In this document: piece by piece, positions 59,611-64,000 of the stretch
How the letters are laid out: every line of letters starts with the position of its first letter
Position numbering within the stretch: position 1 is the first letter of the stretch
NCBI RefSeq assembly: GCF_016135805.1
Contig: NZ_JADWOX010000005.1
Coordinates: 1 to 64,000 of the forward strand
Origin: Caulobacter hibisci
GTDB taxonomy: Bacteria > Pseudomonadota > Alphaproteobacteria > Caulobacterales > Caulobacteraceae
Reading direction: 5' to 3'
Length of the DNA stretch: 64,000 nt
Notes under the pieces: generated by a model
Database searches by the model: none
Told to the model about the DNA's origin: nothing
Seen by the model: only the letters and a program-made list of their open reading frames with translations
Made by a program: the position numbers and the translations under genes

Positions 59611-61329
59611 TCACTGGGCGTGCACGACGATGTCCAGCACCTGCGGCACGGCCGTGGTCGCGCCAGCGTCGGCGTGGTGGGCGTGCGGCGCGGCGGCGGC
59701 CGACAGCAGCGGCTTGCTCCCCAAGCGCACCAGCCGGATGCTGAGGCCGGACGGCGGCGCGGCGGCCGACAGCCCCTTGGCCTTGGCCACGGCGGCCAGC
59801 GGCGGCGACAGCGGCACGGTGAAGCTGACCGGCCGGGTCACCAGGTGGCGGCCGAACATCGACAGGGTCGTCACGAAGCCCGGCGAGTCGAGACCCACGG
59901 CCTCGCCCTCGGGGGTATTGACCACCACCGCCAGGTCGTTGGCGTGCTCGAAGGGCGGCAGGTCGATGGTGATAGTGGCCAGCAGGCTGGTCCCGCCCGG
60001 CTTGGCCGCCGCGGCCAGGACGGCGGCCGGCACGGCGACGTCGCCGGCGGCCAGGCTGGCCGCCCCCGGCGTCTTCAGCTTGGCGGCGTACTTGGTCGCC
60101 GGCGCGGGCTTGCCGGCCTTCAGCTTCGTGGTCCCCGTCGGCGGCACGACGTTCTCGCCCGAGCCGGGCTGGTAGTCGTAGTCGAAGGTTCCGATGGTCT
60201 CGTAGGCGCCGGCCAGGGCCTTGTCGCCGGTCACCAGCTGGCCGTTGACGTCGTGGAAGAACAGGAACGGCTCGGCCCGCCATTGGCCGAGGTCGCCGCG
60301 CGGGTTGAGGTAGCTCTTGTTGTCGTCCGGCAGGGTCGGATAGCCGTAGCCCTGCTGCTTGCGGGTCCAGAGGTCCCAGATGCGGTCGATATTGGCGTGG
60401 TGCAGGAAGAACAGTGGGTCGACCGGCGACAGGTTCGACTGCATCAGGCCGTCGCCATAGGTCGTGTTGCCCTTGGCGTCGGTCCAGATGCCGCCCACGC
60501 AGTTGTGCACCTTGTTGTGCGGCTGGCCTTCCATCACCCCGAAGCCGGTGATGCTGCTGTGGAACTGCGACTTGGGGCTGGCGAAGCCGATGAAGTCGCG
60601 CGGCGACAGGGCGTTGTCGAGCATCCACGGCGACACCGCCCGGCTGGTCACGCCGTCGAAGCCGGGGTTCTGCTGGGTCGAGCCGCGGGCGTTGGGCGGC
60701 GCGAAGAACATCGGCCCGCCCTTGGGCCCGATGTCGAACAGCAGGTCGGCCGGGAAGCGCAGGCCGCGGATCAGCAACTGCTGGGTCTGGGCCCCGGTCA
60801 GACCCGCCCAGAACGTCTCCAGCACCGGGCCGAAGGCCTTGTTGAAGGCGTCCAGGCTCTGGATGTAGGCGGCGTCGTTGGGGTTCAGCACCCCCTGGAA
60901 CATCTGCGCCGGCACCTGCGGACTGGCCGTCCAGTCCCAGTAGGGGAAGGCGAAATCGTTGTCGCCGCTGATCTTGCGCACGACCTGCTCGAAATAGCCG
61001 ACATAGCCGCGGTGCCAGACCACGAACCACCAGTTGCCGTGCGGGCAGTCGACCGTGTGGGTCAGGGCGTGGTTGTACCAGTTATTGGGATCTTCCGGCG
61101 GCAGGGCCAGCATGATCTTGACCGCCTTGGCGTAGCTGGCCAGGGCCTTCTGGCCCTGCGGGCTGGCGACGTTCCAGCGCCGCCAGCGGGCCTTGGTCGG
61201 GGCGGCCGGCTGGGCCTGCCCCTGCCCCGCCGTCAGAGCGCCGAGCGCGGCGGCGCCGCCCGCCGCCATAAGAGCGCGGCGCGAGGGAAGCAGGGGCGAA
61301 TACGGACCGGCGATCGGGTCGTGGGTCAT
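59611..61329 (-). CDS. Tat-exported tyrosinase-family copper oxidase
   Basis: A 572 aa type-3 copper protein. A Tat signal is visible near residues 16-41 (SRRALMAAGGAAALGALTAG). CuA histidines are in NNWYNHALTHTVDCPHGNWW and VVWHRGYVGYFE, about residues 78-105; CuB histidines are in PHNKVHNCVGG and DPLFFLHHANIDRIWDLW, near 270-310. The C-terminal 200 residues form an extra domain ending with a His-rich stretch (HAHHADAG), comparable to a lid or copper-delivery region. It would hydroxylate or oxidise phenols to quinones in the periplasm. The ATG at 61329 was chosen; the same frame stays open far upstream under the laccase gene but that is a shadow. Confidence 0.9.
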   Translation of the reverse strand: MTHDPIAGPYSPLLPSRRALMAAGGAAALGALTAGQGQAQPAAPTKARWRRWNVASPQGQKALASYAKAVKIMLALPPEDPNNWYNHALTHTVDCPHGNWWFVVWHRGYVGYFEQVVRKISGDNDFAFPYWDWTASPQVPAQMFQGVLNPNDAAYIQSLDAFNKAFGPVLETFWAGLTGAQTQQLLIRGLRFPADLLFDIGPKGGPMFFAPPNARGSTQQNPGFDGVTSRAVSPWMLDNALSPRDFIGFASPKSQFHSSITGFGVMEGQPHNKVHNCVGGIWTDAKGNTTYGDGLMQSNLSPVDPLFFLHHANIDRIWDLWTRKQQGYGYPTLPDDNKSYLNPRGDLGQWRAEPFLFFHDVNGQLVTGDKALAGAYETIGTFDYDYQPGSGENVVPPTGTTKLKAGKPAPATKYAAKLKTPGAASLAAGDVAVPAAVLAAAAKPGGTSLLATITIDLPPFEHANDLAVVVNTPEGEAVGLDSPGFVTTLSMFGRHLVTRPVSFTVPLSPPLAAVAKAKGLSAAAPPSGLSIRLVRLGSKPLLSAAAAPHAHHADAGATTAVPQVLDIVVHAQ

Positions 61330-61403
61330 GGCGAGGCTCTCGAAAACGGGAAAGGGATCGCCCCCGGCGCGATCGGTCGCGCCGGGGGACTTGGGACACG
61401 AAG

Positions 61404-63506
61404 TCAGTGGTGGCCGTGCGAGACGCCGCCGGCGCCGTCGGGCAGCACGATCTGGACGTTCTGCATCATGCCCTGGTCCTCGTGGTCGAGGATGTGGCAG
61501 TGCAGGACGTACTCGCCGATGTAGCGCTGGTAGCGGGTGCGCACGACCAGGGTGTAGGGGAAGTAGGGTCCGTTCTTCACCTTCTGGGCGCTCTTGACCC
61601 ACAGGGTGTCCTTCCAGACGCCCTTCAGGCCCGGATATTGCGGATCGTCGCCGCCGATGCCGAACGTGTCCTTGGCGCCGGGCTCGCTGACGTCCTTGCC
61701 GTCGGGATCCAGGATCTTGACGATCTGGAACGGGTTCACGTGGATGTGGAACGGGTGGCTGACGAATTCCGACTTCAGCTCCCACTCCTGGGCCGTACCC
61801 AGCACCAGGGTGCGGTCGACGCGGTCGGGGGCGTAGGGGCGCGGCGCATAGTCCTGCGAGCCGACTTCGAACTGCACCGGCATGTTGGTGTTCTGGCCCG
61901 GGATGGCGATGTTGAAGAGCACCTTCTCGACCGGCTGGCCCTTGACCTCGGCGTCCGAGATCGTCGGGTGCGGCACGAAGCGGGTCAGCTTCAGCCCCGC
62001 CTGCAGGTCGGCCACGACGCTGGCGCGCACATCGGCCGGCATCTGGGTGTTGGCGGCGGCCACCAGCTCCTTGGTGACGAAGGCGGGGATGTCGGCCACC
62101 TCTTGCCCCGGCGCGACGGCGACCTTGCCGAGCAGGCGGGTGCCGACCGGAACGTTGTTGACCGAGCCGGCCAGCGAACTGTCGGCGTCGAGCATGCAGT
62201 AGTTGCCGGCCTTCGGAAACACGACCAGCAGGTCGTTGCGATAGCCGGGTTGCAGAGTGGCGACGACGGTCTTGCGGGCCTGGGCGTCGGTCAACCCGTC
62301 GTCGGCGACGATGTAGAACGGCACCGGGTCGCCGACGCAGTAGGTTTCGCGGAACTTCTCGCCGTCGGCGGCGGCCAGGCGCTCCAGGGCCTCGGCCCCG
62401 CCCTGGGCCATCTTCACGAACTGCAGCGAGATGGTGTCGCGCACCCCGGCGTGGATCATCCGCCAGCGGGCCAGCTCGCCCGCCTTGGCCGGCAGGGTTG
62501 CCAGCACCTGGCCGTTGATGCTGGTGTAGCGGCCCGACTGCCCCCAGCTGCCCGGCCCGAAGCCGTTGCCGTTGGCGTCGCTGTAGAACTCGATGACGCC
62601 GGTGTCGCCGGGATCGCAGACCCACTCGACCACATTGCCCTTGGCGTCTTCGCGAACCTTGATGTTGCCGTTGGCGTCGAGGCAGGCGTACTGGATCTGC
62701 TGGAACACCAGCAGCTTCTCGGGGATCGGCGACGAGCCCTTGTAGAGCAGGGTGTCGAGATCGCCGTTGGTCTTCGGGGTCGGCTTGCGGTCGCCCTTGA
62801 TGACCAGGGCCCCGGCCATGCCGCTGGAGACCTGCAGCGCGGTCGAGCCGTGGCGGTGGGTGTGGTACCAGAAGGTGCCGGCCGGATGGTCGCGCGGGAT
62901 GTTGTATTCGTACTCGAACTGCACCCCGGGATTGATCGACAGCAGCACGTTGTCGCTGTTGCCCGTCGGGCTGACCCACAGGCCGTGGCTGTGCAGATTG
63001 GTGCCGTTGTAGCAGTGCGGCACGTTGATCAGCCAGTTGGGATCGGTGCAGCTGGGATCGGCCGGCAGCTTGTTGTCCAGCGCCACCCGCACGGTGTCGC
63101 CCGGCCGCACGAGGATGGTCGGCGCCACATAGGGCGTGGTCGCCGACACGTCGGCGCCGTTGTAGCTGCGCAGGTGAACCTTGTCGTTGCGCCCGTTGGC
63201 CGGGTTGTAGAGCTGGCCGTCTGTATAGACCACGTTCAGGTTCAGCCGGCGGTCGCCCGTGTCGGGCGTGGTCGCCGGGGCTATGACGTAGCTCTTGTCC
63301 TTCGAGGCCGTGCCGGTCAGGGCCAGGGGCGGCGGCGGCGCGGCCGCCTCGAGCCCGGCCGAGGGCAGCGGCGCGCCAAGCACTCGGGGATTGTCGACGA
63401 TCCGGTCCTGAGCCGCCGCGCTCCCAGCCGCCGCAGCCAAGGCCACGCCCGCGAGCCCGGCCAGCAGCCGTCCACGCACGCTCCAACACCTACGCATATA
63501 GCGCAT
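61404..63506 (-). CDS. Multicopper oxidase (laccase type), exported
   Basis: A 700 aa multicopper oxidase with an N-terminal export signal (about residues 1-32, ending AGSAAAQ). All four copper-ligand motifs are present in order: HSHGLW, FWYHTHRHGS, HPFHIHVNPF and HCHILDHEDQGMM. The last ligand after HCHILDHE is methionine-type. The C-terminus is His-rich (VSHGHH). It oxidises phenols, or metal ions, with reduction of oxygen to water. GGAGG lies five bases before the ATG at 63506. The gap to the tyrosinase gene is 74 bp, so they are probably cotranscribed. Confidence 0.92.
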   Translation of the reverse strand: MRYMRRCWSVRGRLLAGLAGVALAAAAGSAAAQDRIVDNPRVLGAPLPSAGLEAAAPPPPLALTGTASKDKSYVIAPATTPDTGDRRLNLNVVYTDGQLYNPANGRNDKVHLRSYNGADVSATTPYVAPTILVRPGDTVRVALDNKLPADPSCTDPNWLINVPHCYNGTNLHSHGLWVSPTGNSDNVLLSINPGVQFEYEYNIPRDHPAGTFWYHTHRHGSTALQVSSGMAGALVIKGDRKPTPKTNGDLDTLLYKGSSPIPEKLLVFQQIQYACLDANGNIKVREDAKGNVVEWVCDPGDTGVIEFYSDANGNGFGPGSWGQSGRYTSINGQVLATLPAKAGELARWRMIHAGVRDTISLQFVKMAQGGAEALERLAAADGEKFRETYCVGDPVPFYIVADDGLTDAQARKTVVATLQPGYRNDLLVVFPKAGNYCMLDADSSLAGSVNNVPVGTRLLGKVAVAPGQEVADIPAFVTKELVAAANTQMPADVRASVVADLQAGLKLTRFVPHPTISDAEVKGQPVEKVLFNIAIPGQNTNMPVQFEVGSQDYAPRPYAPDRVDRTLVLGTAQEWELKSEFVSHPFHIHVNPFQIVKILDPDGKDVSEPGAKDTFGIGGDDPQYPGLKGVWKDTLWVKSAQKVKNGPYFPYTLVVRTRYQRYIGEYVLHCHILDHEDQGMMQNVQIVLPDGAGGVSHGHH

Positions 63507-63578
63507 TTCAGCCTCCCCGAGTTCACAACCCCAGGGAATATACTACCCTTGCGATACTAAACTTGAAGTCATTATTTT

Positions 63579-63594
63579 TGTGCGCTTTCGCACA
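63579..63594. promoter_or_regulatory. Inverted repeat between the 2OG-oxygenase gene and the laccase gene
   Basis: TGTGCG-CTTT-CGCACA is a perfect 6-bp inverted repeat. On the minus strand it is followed by AAAAATAATG and not by a T tract, so it is more likely an operator or leader structure for the laccase promoter than a terminator. Confidence 0.4.
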
Positions 63595-63605
63595 GGTTTA
63601 GCGCT

Positions 63606-64000
63606 TCAACGCCAGGCGTAGTTGAAGCTGATGCTGATCCGCTGCTCCTCGGCCTGGTTGGGCGTCACCTCGTGGCGCAGCCAGCTCTCCCACATCAGGA
63701 TCGTGCCCGGTTCGGGCTGGACGTAGACGAAGGGCTGCAGGCTCTCGGGCGCGCCCTCTTCGCGGGTCGGCGCGGCCATCATCATCGGCAGGCGCGGGTC
63801 CTCGAACTTCAGGGCCGAAGCCTCCGGCGGGATGGTCACATAGACCGTGCCGGAGATGACGCTGTGCGGGTGGATATGGCCGGTGTGCTGGCCGCCGGGA
63901 TCGAGGATGTTGATCCAGAAGCTGTCCATCACCAGCTTGCCGCCGGCCAGGTCGAAGCCAAGCTCCTTGGCGAAGGCCGCCGCATGCTTGTCGAGCTTCT
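63606..64000 (-). CDS. 2OG-Fe(II) oxygenase family protein (partial, N-terminus outside window)
   Basis: The last 131 or so residues of a putative 2-oxoglutarate/iron oxygenase; the frame stays open to the window edge. The iron ligands appear as HTGHIHPHSVISGTVYV and, further on, LMWESWLRHEVTPN, and the oxoglutarate-binding arginine as EEQRISISFNYAWR. This resembles the TIGR02466-type family. It lies upstream of the laccase gene on the same strand with a 99 bp gap, so it may be part of, or precede, the copper-oxidase operon. An internal GTG at 63932 is not the real start. Confidence 0.75.
   Translation of the reverse strand, partial: KLDKHAAAFAKELGFDLAGGKLVMDSFWINILDPGGQHTGHIHPHSVISGTVYVTIPPEASALKFEDPRLPMMMAAPTREEGAPESLQPFVYVQPEPGTILMWESWLRHEVTPNQAEEQRISISFNYAWR

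Noticed and set aside
61330-63489. Upstream extension of the tyrosinase frame to nearly 1300 codons
   Set aside because: The extension is out of frame with the laccase gene it covers; the Tat signal right after 61329 shows the true start.
63579-63594. Hairpin as a terminator for the 2OG-oxygenase gene
   Set aside because: On the transcribed (minus) strand the stem is followed by A's, not T's.

Overview
The window is about 64 kb of a high-GC alphaproteobacterial chromosome, almost certainly a Caulobacter species. The flagellin at 17978-18799 has the Caulobacter FljK/FljM type N- and C-termini. FtsZ is the long (512 aa) form with a Pro/Gln-rich linker. Perfect or near-perfect CtrA boxes (TTAA-N7-TTAAC) sit in front of ftsZ and ftsQ. 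The right half carries the Caulobacter sphingolipid locus (serine palmitoyltransferase, dedicated ACP, CerR, bacterial ceramide synthase, ceramide kinase and the ceramide-phosphoglycerate head-group genes). I see no prophage, CRISPR array, complete insertion sequence, rRNA or tRNA.

Layout. 1-2.2 kb: end of a propionyl-CoA carboxylase beta gene and the complete alpha (biotin) subunit. 2.2-17.7 kb: housekeeping and accessory genes (MerR regulator, VWA protein, DHA2 exporter, leucine-type dehydrogenase, lipase-like hydrolase, uracil-DNA glycosylase, a lone phage-tail-sheath protein, GST, thioesterase, ChrA, RlmJ, topoisomerase IB, WYL regulator). 18 kb: a solitary flagellin gene. 19.5 kb: a likely small RNA gene with its own promoter, a perfect 14-bp palindrome over the -35 box and a terminator. 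19.7-25.4 kb: a tyrosine-degradation operon (aminotransferase, HppD, HmgA, fumarylacetoacetase family, Rieske protein) followed by an AsnC/Lrp regulator gene. 25.7-30.1 kb: ftsQ-ftsA-ftsZ, with separate terminators after ftsA and ftsZ and CtrA boxes before ftsQ and ftsZ. 30.5-36.7 kb: M28 peptidase, beta-lactamase-fold hydrolase, TetR regulator, sugar-lactone oxidase and a D-amino-acid PLP enzyme.

36.7-58 kb is the most interesting region. A plus-strand run (LptC-like protein, CDP-glycerol-transferase-like protein, MOP flippase, fatty acyl-AMP ligase, CerR, ACP, Spt) makes the sphingoid base. A translationally coupled minus-strand trio (CDP-alcohol transferase, DGK-type ceramide kinase, nucleotidyltransferase-like protein) and a nucleotidyltransferase near the right end should make the anionic head group. 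A second plus-strand run couples an LptF/LptG-type permease pair to the ceramide synthase and a MobA-like nucleotidyltransferase. The locus therefore looks like synthesis, flipping and trans-envelope export of an anionic sphingolipid in one place. An MFS gene bracketed by two copies of one palindromic repeat, an XRE regulator and a small lipoprotein gene interrupt it.

58-64 kb: a minus-strand copper-oxidase cluster (2OG-Fe(II) oxygenase, laccase, Tat-exported tyrosinase, a small unknown protein, a DJ-1/PfpI protein).

Thirteen palindromic intergenic elements of roughly 90-180 bp, in six sequence families, fill many gene junctions. In places they supply stop codons or the C-terminus of the adjacent gene.
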